Assembly: GCA_944325435.1 (NCBI GenBank)
Contig: CALVAC010000008.1
Span: 60,622 to 124,621, forward strand
DNA: 64,000 nt
Direction of reading: 5' to 3'
From: an uncultured Bacteroidales bacterium
GTDB taxonomy: Bacteria > Bacteroidota > Bacteroidia > Bacteroidales > UBA932
The translations under genes were made by a program, and so were the position numbers. A model generated the notes under the pieces. The model was not told the DNA's origin and did no database searches. It saw only the letters and a program-made list of their open reading frames with translations. Of the stretch, positions 40,332-48,844 are shown piece by piece; the stretch's first letter is position 1, and every line of letters starts with the position of its first letter.

Positions 40332-42567
40332 GGTACCTGAGCCAGAATGTACGGTTCTCTTCCCTGAAATGTGCAGCCTGATATCCATAATATCCGTGCA
40401 TTCCGTCGGGATAGACCATAAAATCGAACCGTTTCCCTTGTCTCTGCAGTTCATCCACCAGCTGGAGAGTGTTCTGGAAATGGACATTGTCATCTCCTGT
40501 CCCGTGGGTGATCTTCAGCATGACCCGGTCTGACTCCCCTCCATAAAAAGCCGGTACAGGCATACAAACAGACGTACCGGCGGATGGGGCAGAATCAGAT
40601 GACCGGACTGCCCTCTTCCTGTCCGGATAGCAGTTGACCGGATATGAAGACACATAATTCAGGACACGGGCCGAAGCATAACCTTCAGGGTTGGTCTGCG
40701 GAGTCTCCATAAAACGCTCTGTATAATGGGAATCATACAGCGCCCAGTCATAGACACCTCCACCGGCAATCCCGAAATGGTAGCTTTCCGGGGCACGAAA
40801 CAGGAGCATTGCCGTCATAGTGCCTCCAAATGAGAAGCCCTCTACCCCGATCCTGTCACCATCCACGTATGGAAGGCTCTTGAAATAATCAGCCCAGGAA
40901 ATGAAATCCCTTACAGGCCACTCTGTCAGATTGCGGTAGACCATATCCGTACCCGCACGCCCGCTGTTCCCGGCCGCCCTGCAGTCGGCCACCACCTGTA
41001 TTATCCCGTTGTCAGACCACCACTGGTTGTTTTCCGAAGGGGAGACCCACCTGTCCCTCACCATCGGCGTATCGGGTCCTCCGTATATATCGACATGGAC
41101 AGGATATTTCACGGATGGGTCGAAATCTACAGGAAGGGTGACCATAGCCGGAAGCCTGAACCCATCTCCGGTAGTAATCCATACCAGCTCTGGCATCGCA
41201 TAGCGGGATGCATCGAAAGAGCCGGAATCCATATCCGCCACTATTGCGGTATGTCCTGAAGTCCTTGCCACGACAACTTTGACAGGAGTGGACATATTGG
41301 AGACCGCAGCAGCGAAGTATTTTCCATCGGGAGAGAAAGAGACTCCTGAAACATTGTATGAAGTGTCGGTCAAGGCCGTGATCCTGCCTTTCCTGTCGAC
41401 CCTGTAAAGGGCTGATTTCACCCTGGAGTCCCGCTGGGCAGAAAAATAGACATTGCCACCCCTCTCATCGACCCTCTCCAGACTCACAGACCAGTTGGGA
41501 CCATCTGTCAGACGGCGGAATTCGGAGCCATCGTAGGACAGGAAATATATCTGCTGCCACCCTGTCTCGAACGCACGGGTCATATAAAGTCCCGTATCAG
41601 TGAATATCACATCATTTATCCAGTCTATCCAGGTCCCGTATTCCTCATGATATATATGCTTCTTCGAACCATCCACTGCCGAAACGGCATAGAGGTCAAG
41701 CGTATTCTGGATACGGGGCATTCTGGAGATGAAGAATTCACGACTGTCAGCACCCCAGAAAGGGATACCGAAATACTGGTCCTCAACCGGGTCGAAGTCC
41801 GCCCATACTACGGGGATATCCCTCTCGGCAGACCCTTCACCCTGTTCAGGATGCGGGGCTTTTCCGGTCACTTCAGGAGTTCCTCCATCCCCTGGCCGGC
41901 AGACCGAGGCGACATCCACAATGCCTATCCTGACCTGCGGATTGGTCTCGCCCGCCTTTGGATACCGTGTCCTGCGCAGCGAGCCATCCTGCCCGAAAGG
42001 GGAATAGATCGGGAAAAGAGGGACTTCTGTATTGTCAAAACGGTAGAAACCAATCTTCCTGCTGTCAGGCGACCACCAGAACGCCCTGTACCTTGAAGGA
42101 CGGCCGAGAATCTCCTCATAATAGACCCACGATGCATAACCGTTCAGTATCAGGTCGGTACCATCGAACGTAAGACGGTGCTCCTTGCCCGAAGCTATCT
42201 CGACTACATACAGGTCATTGTCCCTGGTGAACGCAAGCATAGTCGAGTCGGGAGAATATGTCAGGTTCACCGCTCCCTCCGGACGGACAGGAAATGATGA
42301 ATACTTCTCCGGGGCCGTCACTCCACATATCTTCTTCCGGGAAGACGCATCATACACGAAAGCCGCCGAATCGGTATATGTCCCATCGTATGTGAATATC
42401 ACCTCATCGTCCGAAATCCATTTCCATGCAGCCGGGACCGGATCCAGGTCAGGACTTACGAATCCTCTGTCCTCTCCCGTGAGGGTACCGGTCCTGTCCG
42501 CACAGAATGCCGGTGCCTGGATGCCGGAAATCACGGCGGCTACTGCTGCGATTGCTTTAATATCCAT
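40315..42567 (-). CDS. dipeptidyl peptidase IV-like S9 peptidase
   Basis: A 750-residue exported serine peptidase with signal MDIKAIAAVAAVISGIQAPAFCA. Residues about 70-500 form the beta-propeller (repeated SPDSTMLAF, SPDSRKIGF, SPDGKYFAA units). The C-terminal catalytic domain has nucleophile Ser in GVEGFSFGGTMTA, Asp in HGTGDDNVHF and His in YPDGMHGYYG. The nucleophile elbow is GFSFGG rather than the GWSYGG of typical DPP-IV, but the triad is intact. A Glu pair of the propeller region for N-terminal amine binding (YYEEILG) is present, in line with dipeptide release. It probably acts in the periplasm on peptides with Pro or Ala in second position. Confidence 0.9.
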   Translation of the reverse strand: MDIKAIAAVAAVISGIQAPAFCADRTGTLTGEDRGFVSPDLDPVPAAWKWISDDEVIFTYDGTYTDSAAFVYDASSRKKICGVTAPEKYSSFPVRPEGAVNLTYSPDSTMLAFTRDNDLYVVEIASGKEHRLTFDGTDLILNGYASWVYYEEILGRPSRYRAFWWSPDSRKIGFYRFDNTEVPLFPIYSPFGQDGSLRRTRYPKAGETNPQVRIGIVDVASVCRPGDGGTPEVTGKAPHPEQGEGSAERDIPVVWADFDPVEDQYFGIPFWGADSREFFISRMPRIQNTLDLYAVSAVDGSKKHIYHEEYGTWIDWINDVIFTDTGLYMTRAFETGWQQIYFLSYDGSEFRRLTDGPNWSVSLERVDERGGNVYFSAQRDSRVKSALYRVDRKGRITALTDTSYNVSGVSFSPDGKYFAAAVSNMSTPVKVVVARTSGHTAIVADMDSGSFDASRYAMPELVWITTGDGFRLPAMVTLPVDFDPSVKYPVHVDIYGGPDTPMVRDRWVSPSENNQWWSDNGIIQVVADCRAAGNSGRAGTDMVYRNLTEWPVRDFISWADYFKSLPYVDGDRIGVEGFSFGGTMTAMLLFRAPESYHFGIAGGGVYDWALYDSHYTERFMETPQTNPEGYASARVLNYVSSYPVNCYPDRKRAVRSSDSAPSAGTSVCMPVPAFYGGESDRVMLKITHGTGDDNVHFQNTLQLVDELQRQGKRFDFMVYPDGMHGYYGYQAAHFREENRTFWLRYLKGVR

Positions 42568-42599
42568 AATTCAAACCTTTATCTTCAGAATCCATATTG

Positions 42600-44042
42600 T
42601 TAAAACCAACGGTCATTGAAATTGACGAAATATACCTTCTCCACCCCACGCGTCACTGCCGTATAGAGCCATTTCAGGTCATCACTCCCGAGCTCCTCCT
42701 GCCAGAAAGGATTGTCAATGAACACGCATTTCCACTGCCCTCCCTGAGACTTGTGCCCGGTAATGGCATTGGCATATTTCAACTGCAGGGCGTTGAAATA
42801 CCGGTCCTCCCGTACCGCCTCATATCTTTTCTTCCGGGACGGGATATGCGAATAATCCTCATTGACCCCGGCATAGAGCATATTCTGCTGCCCGTATGTC
42901 AGGGAAGCGCTCTCGGACTCGAGGGTGTCAAGTATCACCTTCGCCACAATCTCCTGGTCTCCATAGTCCGGAAACGACAGCCTCGCCGTGGCGAAATGCA
43001 GGCCGTACCTGTCCTCATACCGTGAAATGTTCAACAGGCTGGCCATATCTCCGTTGGCGATGTAATCCATCCCCTCCACATTCTCCACGAACTGATAGCA
43101 GTTCTTGACTATCATCAGCCTGTCCCCCCTTACAAGCCTGTCCTCCTTAAACTGTACCGCCGATCGGATTCCGGCATTGTACCTGTTTGCCCTCCTGTTC
43201 GACCTGCAGAGCACAATTGTCTCATCCTCTCCATATTCCGAATAGGCATCTGATATCTTTTCCAGCAGTTCGCCTCCAGATATCCTCTCCACATCATCGA
43301 AGCCATCCGTCTTAAGCTTCAGAACGGGCATCGCCCCGCTTCCACAATCCTCATCCACGGAATACCTTTCAATCATCTTCCTGAGCAAAGTCGCATTGTA
43401 CAGTATTCCGGACTCCTTCTGCTGACGCACCACGTCAGTCAGGACAGAATACTCCACGCCCCCGAGCATGGACATGTAATCCCGCGACAGGGCAGGGCTG
43501 CTGTCCAGCCCCACGGGAGGGAGCTGGGCGGAATCCCCTATCAGCACCAGTTTGCAGCCGGCCCCGTTGCGGACAAAGCCGACCAGATCCTCAAGCAGGT
43601 TGCCCGACCCGAACACGGCCATCTGCTGCTGCCCGGCATCGATACCTATAAGAGACACCTCATCCACAATGAAGATGGCATCCTTCAACTTGTTTATGTT
43701 CAAGGTAAACTGCCCGAAACCATCCCCGCTGACCGACTTCTGCCTGTATATATGCTTGTGTATCGTAAAGGCCTGACCTCCTGCATAGCCAGACAACACC
43801 TTCGCGGCACGTCCCGTAGGTGCAAGCAGGACACAGCGCACATTCAGTTCCCTGAGAGCATTGATGACAGCGGCAATGGCCGTCGTCTTGCCTGTACCGG
43901 CATACCCGTTGACCACCAGTATGTCCGAATCATCCCCACTTACAAACGAAGAGACATCCTTCAGAAGCCTGTCCTGGCATTGTGTCGGGGCAAAACGGAG
44001 ATGCGACAGGAACCTTGAATACAGGAAATCGGACCGTACCAT
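42600..44042 (-). CDS. RecD-like superfamily 1 DNA helicase
   Basis: A 480-residue cytoplasmic helicase. Walker A is VVNGYAGTGKTTAI, motif II is FIVDEVSLI, motif III is LIGDSAQLPPVG and the C-terminal UvrD-like motifs are HKSQGGQWKCVFID and YTAVTRGVEKVYF. It is shorter than RecD2 and lacks its N-terminal region; it belongs with the AAA_30/UvrD_C_2 proteins of Bacteroidota. I place the start at the ATG (44042), which overlaps the trkH stop by one base (TGATG); one codon earlier is a GTG. It is probably a 5'-3' helicase in repair or fork restart. Confidence 0.88.
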   Translation of the reverse strand: MVRSDFLYSRFLSHLRFAPTQCQDRLLKDVSSFVSGDDSDILVVNGYAGTGKTTAIAAVINALRELNVRCVLLAPTGRAAKVLSGYAGGQAFTIHKHIYRQKSVSGDGFGQFTLNINKLKDAIFIVDEVSLIGIDAGQQQMAVFGSGNLLEDLVGFVRNGAGCKLVLIGDSAQLPPVGLDSSPALSRDYMSMLGGVEYSVLTDVVRQQKESGILYNATLLRKMIERYSVDEDCGSGAMPVLKLKTDGFDDVERISGGELLEKISDAYSEYGEDETIVLCRSNRRANRYNAGIRSAVQFKEDRLVRGDRLMIVKNCYQFVENVEGMDYIANGDMASLLNISRYEDRYGLHFATARLSFPDYGDQEIVAKVILDTLESESASLTYGQQNMLYAGVNEDYSHIPSRKKRYEAVREDRYFNALQLKYANAITGHKSQGGQWKCVFIDNPFWQEELGSDDLKWLYTAVTRGVEKVYFVNFNDRWF

Positions 44043-45496
44043 CACAGATTCCTCCTGAATATCATATATGCGACAGCTATCACAGGATATATCTCAAGAC
44101 GGCCGAATATCATCCCGACAGTATAAATGAACTTGGCCATCGCAGGCTGGGCCGCGTATGTCCCCAATGCGCTGATGGATTCAAGGCCCGGACCGGCATT
44201 TCCCATAGATGCGATGAATCCGGAAAAGGCCTCGACCGGTTCCACCCCGCAGAGCAGAACACAGAATATGCCGACAGCAAGTATCATAAAATACAGGACA
44301 ATATATGTCATCACGGCAGATGATTCCGCATCGGACACACTGTGCTTGCCGACCTTTATATGTGAAACAGCCGTAGGGTGAAGGCTGTATTTGATCTGCC
44401 GCGAAAGCGTCTTCAGCGCGATATATATCCTGTCAGCCTTGATACCTCCGGCCGTGGAACCGGAACAGCCTCCGAGCAGGATGGAGACCATAAGCAGCAT
44501 ACCTGCAAGCAGCGGCCACCGGGAATTGTCGCTCATTCCGAATCCCGTGGTGGTCATATAGCACACCACCTGGAACAGAGCATCCGCTGCAGCCTTGCCC
44601 CAGTCCCTGTATCCGCCCTGGACCAGAAGGTCCGCCATTATCAGCAGGGTCAGCACCACAATGGAAGACAGGAAGAACTTCACTACCGGATTGCGGTAAA
44701 GAGGCTGCAGGGAACGGGATGCCACAGCCGTGAATATGAGCCCGAAATGCAGGGAGGAAAGGACCATAAAGAATACTGCGACCATATTTATCCCCATCGA
44801 GCCGTATTCGGAAAGAGACATATTCTTCGTGCTGAACCCTCCGGTGGCCACAATGCTGAACGCGTGGTTGACCGCATCGAACACCGGCATTCCAGCAATC
44901 ATCAGGCAGATGGCAGTCAGTACGGTTATGCCTACATATACAATGGTTATGATATATACTATCCTCATGGAACGGTACCTGTAGCCCAGACGGGACAGGG
45001 AGGACAGCTCTATGTTGGCAAGCCTCAGGCGGAACGGGCTTGCATTCGGAATGACGAGAAGCAGGAAGACGACCACACCGAAACCACCGATGAAATGTGT
45101 CGAGGAACGCCAGAACAGCAGGCTCCTCGGCAAGGCCTCTACATCTGTCAATATAGTCGAACCCGTGGTCGTATAGCCCGACACACTCTCAAACCAGGCG
45201 TTCACAAGAGAGAACTCACCTCCCCACAGCACGTATGGCAGCATACCGAAAATAAAGGAAAGGAGCCACGACAGGATTATTATCATATATCCATCCTGCT
45301 GGGAAATCGCGGATGACTGACGGACAAATATGAAAGGGAAGGCTCCGAATATGAATGTGATGATGAAACTGATTGCAAGAGGCCCGAAAGCGGAATCCCG
45401 CCCGTCGAAAAGCGAAACCATCATCGACAGGAACATGAACAGGGCGCTGACAAGCAGAGCCAGACCTACATTTCTCGATATTACCTTTATATTCAT
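44042..45496 (-). CDS. trkH: TrkH-family potassium uptake protein
   Basis: A 484-residue integral membrane protein with about ten hydrophobic segments. The start MNIKVISRNVGLALLV at 45496 is chosen over a TTG at 45517. The four P-loop-type filter segments are partly visible (SGYTTTGSTIL, ATGGFSTKN, TTTGFGMSD, GNAGPGLES), the hallmark of the Trk/Ktr/HKT superfamily. It needs a TrkA-type RCK subunit, which is not adjacent. The upstream neighbour is a receptor-like protein with two TM helices (28 bp gap), and the helicase start overlaps its stop. Confidence 0.92.
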   Translation of the reverse strand: MNIKVISRNVGLALLVSALFMFLSMMVSLFDGRDSAFGPLAISFIITFIFGAFPFIFVRQSSAISQQDGYMIIILSWLLSFIFGMLPYVLWGGEFSLVNAWFESVSGYTTTGSTILTDVEALPRSLLFWRSSTHFIGGFGVVVFLLLVIPNASPFRLRLANIELSSLSRLGYRYRSMRIVYIITIVYVGITVLTAICLMIAGMPVFDAVNHAFSIVATGGFSTKNMSLSEYGSMGINMVAVFFMVLSSLHFGLIFTAVASRSLQPLYRNPVVKFFLSSIVVLTLLIMADLLVQGGYRDWGKAAADALFQVVCYMTTTGFGMSDNSRWPLLAGMLLMVSILLGGCSGSTAGGIKADRIYIALKTLSRQIKYSLHPTAVSHIKVGKHSVSDAESSAVMTYIVLYFMILAVGIFCVLLCGVEPVEAFSGFIASMGNAGPGLESISALGTYAAQPAMAKFIYTVGMIFGRLEIYPVIAVAYMIFRRNL

Positions 45497-45524
45497 TTCA
45501 TTCAATCCTGAAGTCAATCCGGCC

Positions 45525-46397
45525 TCATTCCTGGACCGACTGCACCGCCTCGATCAGCTTCTCCCTCTCATCCCTGAGCGATTTCACCCTGCGCCTCAGC
45601 TCGATATTCTCTTCCACCACATCCCCTATGTGGCTGTTGAGCGCCGCAAGCTGGTCGTTCCCCTCAAAGGTGCACATATATCTCTGTGCATTCAACGCAT
45701 AGTTTTCCAACGCAGACAGCATCCTGTATATAGGTTTGACATAGTATGCAAGCAGGAAGAACAGGAGCAGGAGCACAAGCACAAGGCCTGCGGCAACAGA
45801 TACCACTCCAGGAATGATGCTCCGGTAAAAGCTGTCCTGAAATGTCATGGAATTTGCCTGAAGGTCTGCGTATGCGGCATCCGTAAGTCTCTCTATGTCC
45901 GTCCTTAACCGGTTGTATCTCGGCTGGAGCCGGTCGAAATACCAGTCTCTGGAATTGATGAAATCCGAGGCCATTACTTTCGGCAGTTCGAGGGATGTGA
46001 GCATATAGGCAGAATAGGCATAGACCACGGAATCCGCCAGAGGGAACGCCTCCTTGGAAGAGATGGAAGTCCTAAGCCTATCACACTGCTCCATGAATGC
46101 CCTCCTGTCGAATTCGGGGACCCGGACGGATGTACTGTCCTCCTCCCCTATCGCGGCCAGGACCTTCAGATTGTATTCATCGCTCATCGAGACAAGTTTC
46201 TGGGCAACATTTATATTCCTGATATTGTCAGCCACAAGATCCGTCACATAATTGCTCATCCTCCTGTATTCGAGCACGGAAATGATGCTTGACAGGAGGA
46301 GCATTGCCGCAATGGAGCCGAGCCCGAGGGTGAGCCTGGTCCTCATCGACATCCTGTATTCTCTGAACCTGGAGAGAAGTTTCTGCAGACTGTTCAT
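45525..46397 (-). CDS. two-TM receptor-like protein with periplasmic four-helix domain
   Basis: A 290-residue membrane protein: TM1 at about residues 20-42 (LTLGLGSIAAMLLLSSIISV), a helical periplasmic region about 43-190, and TM2 at about 193-217 (VVSVAAGLVLVLLLLFFLL). A HAMP-like segment (YYVKPIYRMLSALENY) and a cytoplasmic coiled coil at 250-288 follow. The layout resembles a methyl-accepting or histidine-kinase sensor, but it ends right after the coiled coil with no kinase, cyclase or signalling domain. I do not recognise a specific family. It is first in an apparent operon with trkH and the helicase, so a link to K+ uptake or osmotic sensing is possible but unproven. Confidence 0.75.
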   Translation of the reverse strand: MNSLQKLLSRFREYRMSMRTRLTLGLGSIAAMLLLSSIISVLEYRRMSNYVTDLVADNIRNINVAQKLVSMSDEYNLKVLAAIGEEDSTSVRVPEFDRRAFMEQCDRLRTSISSKEAFPLADSVVYAYSAYMLTSLELPKVMASDFINSRDWYFDRLQPRYNRLRTDIERLTDAAYADLQANSMTFQDSFYRSIIPGVVSVAAGLVLVLLLLFFLLAYYVKPIYRMLSALENYALNAQRYMCTFEGNDQLAALNSHIGDVVEENIELRRRVKSLRDEREKLIEAVQSVQE

Positions 46398-46502
46398 AGG
46401 ATCCTTGTTTTCTATAATCCGATCTTTTCAAATACAGCCGACAAATGTAACGAATAACTCTCAAACGGAGAAATTCCGGACAGTTTTCTGCAAGAAATTT
46501 CA

Positions 46503-46609
46503 TTTGCATTGCTCTCGGCTTCTGCGATATTTGGCTGCGCCATATATACTGTTCACGCCTCGGCAATTGCAAGTAAACTTGCATTGCTCTCGGCTTCTGC
46601 GTATATTTG
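46503..46609 (+). promoter_or_regulatory. duplicated promoter units upstream of DUF1573 gene
   Basis: Two copies of a 23-bp block (46504-46526 and 46579-46601) lie 75 bp apart. Copy A: TTTG at 46503-46506, 19 bp, GATATTTG at 46526-46533. Copy B: CTTG at 46578-46581, 20 bp, TATATTTG at 46602-46609. Both are promoter-like; B starts about 17 nt before the ATG at 46633. A palindrome GCAAGT-AA-ACTTGC (46569-46582) overlaps the -33 of copy B. Confidence 0.7.
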
Positions 46610-46632
46610 TGCCCTACATAAGGGATTTTGTC

Positions 46633-47721
46633 ATGAAAGCATCGGGAAAACTGTCCATAATCCTTGCCATAATACTGTATGCACATATGCTGCCAGTATG
46701 CGCCCAGGAGAAGTTCGGAGGAAGTGTCGAGTTCGACCGCACGGTCTGGGATTTCGGGGATGTGCTCCTGAGCGATGGGGCGCTGAAATGCCAGTTCAGG
46801 ATGAAGAACATCGGCAACAAGCCGGTGGTCATATACAATGTCACGACCACATGCGGCTGTACCGATGTGACTTGGAGCAGGGAACCTGTCCAGCCGGGAA
46901 AGACAGCTGTCATCTCTGCCACATACACGAACGATGAGGGGCCGTATCCGTTCGACAAGGCTCTGACAGCACACATATCCGGAGTCGGCAGGCCGGTCAT
47001 CCTCAGGATCCGTGGAGTGAGCCACCAGAAGGAGGAGCCACTCGATGTCCGGTTCCCTCTGCATTCAGGCAAGCTTGGACTGAAAGGGACTGAGCTGAAG
47101 TGCGGGAATCTCGAAATGGGCGGGCACAAGAGCGAGGAAGTGCAGATAGCCAATATAGGTTCATCACCGATGACGGTAGACTTCACCGGAGTGTCTGACG
47201 GCCTTTCTCTCGAAACAGACCCGAATCCTGTACCTGCAGGAAGCACGGCCACCCTGCATTTCAGAGTTGATGCCGTCGATGGGATATGGGGGAAGAACTA
47301 CTATTATGCGACTCCTGTCATCGACGGGAAACCATCCGGACTGAAGCTGAAGATATTCGCTTTCACAAAAGCCAGTTTCGATGACCTTACCGGAGAGCAG
47401 AGGGACAACGGGCCGAAACCGATATTCAAGAGCAGCACATACTCGTTCGGGAAGATCCGTCCGGGGACACGTGTCACAGCCAGCTGGGAATTCACCAATA
47501 TCGGCAAGTCTGCATTCAAGGCATACAAGGTGGATGTGGATGCCGAACATTTCACCAACACACCTGTCCCTGAGGTCGGAGCAAATGCAAAAGGAAGTTT
47601 CAGTGTGACTCTGGACACGACAGGAATGCCTGCTGGAGAGACTCTTGTGATGGTGACACTTACAACGAACTCCCCTGTCAGGCCCATTGTCAACCTTTTC
47701 ATAACCGGCTGGATCGAATAG
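46633..47721 (+). CDS. DUF1573-domain exported protein
   Basis: A 362-residue exported protein. The ATG at 46633 opens a good signal peptide (MKASGKLSIILAIILYAHMLPVCA); earlier in-frame codons read through the promoter repeats. Residues about 30-120 match DUF1573, an Ig-like fold with the motif TTTCGCTDVTWSREPVQPG. A similar unit without the Cys pair follows (about 135-240), and a third lies at about 270-360. The pattern resembles HYDIN/ASPM-type beta-sandwich repeats found in Bacteroidota envelope proteins, whose role is unknown. The gene is followed 1 bp later by a 10TM exporter. Confidence 0.85.
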   Translation: MKASGKLSIILAIILYAHMLPVCAQEKFGGSVEFDRTVWDFGDVLLSDGALKCQFRMKNIGNKPVVIYNVTTTCGCTDVTWSREPVQPGKTAVISATYTNDEGPYPFDKALTAHISGVGRPVILRIRGVSHQKEEPLDVRFPLHSGKLGLKGTELKCGNLEMGGHKSEEVQIANIGSSPMTVDFTGVSDGLSLETDPNPVPAGSTATLHFRVDAVDGIWGKNYYYATPVIDGKPSGLKLKIFAFTKASFDDLTGEQRDNGPKPIFKSSTYSFGKIRPGTRVTASWEFTNIGKSAFKAYKVDVDAEHFTNTPVPEVGANAKGSFSVTLDTTGMPAGETLVMVTLTTNSPVRPIVNLFITGWIE

Positions 47722-47722
47722 G

Positions 47723-48844
47723 ATGCTTCACCTGCTCATAGACACCCTTTGCAACTCTGTGCTGATCACCGGTATCGTCATAATCATGATGATGATGATC
47801 GAGTCGTTCAACATCGAGTCACACGGCAGGATTTTCAGCAAGGTAAGGGGAAGCAGCCTGCGGCAGGTCCTCCTCGCCGCCATACTCGGTTCAGTCCCCG
47901 GATGTATCGGAGGGTTTGCAGCCGTCTCCCTGTATTCCAGCAGGCTTCTGAGCTTCGGGGCGCTGATTGCCATGATGATAGCTTCATCAGGAGATGAGGC
48001 TTTCGTGATGCTGGCAATGATGCCTGACAAGGCGCTGTGGATATTCGCCCTGCTGTTTGCAACAGCTGTATTCTTCGGGGTGGCAATCGACTGGGTAATA
48101 AAGAGCCGCCATATTACAGACATTCATCCAGGACAATCCGCAGTCTGCAATTCCGGACGGAGTGATGGAAACGCGGAAAAAGTCGTGGCCGATCCGTCGT
48201 TGCCGCCCGGAATGCCGGCAGCAGGGAAGGAAGAGGCAACGGGCCCGGATACGCGCAGCCTGACTTGGCAGAGAATCGTGCTTACAGCGGCAATCATCCT
48301 GTTTGCAGTCGCTCTCGCAGCTGGCTGGATGGGGCACGACCACGCAGTCCAGGAGACCGGGAAAATACGGCTCAATCTTCTGAGCGAATGGTGGATGAAC
48401 CTGATTTTCGCCATTCTCTGCATCGTAATGCTGATAATTCTCTGCTTCAGGAGCGACAGGTTCATAAAGGAGACCTTGTGGCACCATGTCCTGCGGAAGC
48501 ATCTGCCGAACATATTCGCCTGGACATTCGGCGTGCTCCTGCTGATCGGGATACTGTCCGAATATATAGACCTCGGCAGATGGGTCAGTGACAATACAGC
48601 CCTGATGATACTGCTTGCAGTGGCTGTCGGCATCATACCGGAATCAGGGCCTCACCTGATATTCGTCACCATGTATGCGAGCGGACTCGTCCCTCTCCCG
48701 GTGCTTCTTGCCAGCAGCATCTCCCAGGACGGACATTCTTCTCTCCCCCTCCTGGCAGAAGACAAAAGGAGTTTCGTCTATGCGAAACTCCTCAACTGCA
48801 TAATCGCCCTCATTGTCGGATTCGGCTCCATGCTTCTTTTCTAA
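47723..48844 (+). CDS. putative 10TM metal/arsenic exporter (ArsP_2-like)
   Basis: A 373-residue membrane protein with about ten hydrophobic helices in two halves, joined by a hydrophilic, low-complexity linker at about 135-175. The conserved blocks GSVPGCIGGFAAV in the first half and IIPESGPHLIFV in the second half are pseudo-symmetric, as in the ArsP_2/putative manganese-arsenic exporter family. Metal-ligand-like His/Glu residues are few (SGDEAF, PESGPH). It starts 1 bp after the DUF1573 stop, so the two are co-translated. Its TAA overlaps the converging PCMD stop by sharing CTAA. The substrate is inferred from the family only. Confidence 0.75.
   Translation: MLHLLIDTLCNSVLITGIVIIMMMMIESFNIESHGRIFSKVRGSSLRQVLLAAILGSVPGCIGGFAAVSLYSSRLLSFGALIAMMIASSGDEAFVMLAMMPDKALWIFALLFATAVFFGVAIDWVIKSRHITDIHPGQSAVCNSGRSDGNAEKVVADPSLPPGMPAAGKEEATGPDTRSLTWQRIVLTAAIILFAVALAAGWMGHDHAVQETGKIRLNLLSEWWMNLIFAILCIVMLIILCFRSDRFIKETLWHHVLRKHLPNIFAWTFGVLLLIGILSEYIDLGRWVSDNTALMILLAVAVGIIPESGPHLIFVTMYASGLVPLPVLLASSISQDGHSSLPLLAEDKRSFVYAKLLNCIIALIVGFGSMLLF

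Noticed and set aside
44378..45316. 312-codon + strand frame inside trkH
   Set aside because: Antisense to the TrkH membrane segments, rich in His/Arg/Gln and without motifs; a shadow frame.
46252..46632. N-terminal extension of the DUF1573 gene
   Set aside because: The frame reads through duplicated promoter elements, and a clean signal peptide begins at 46633.
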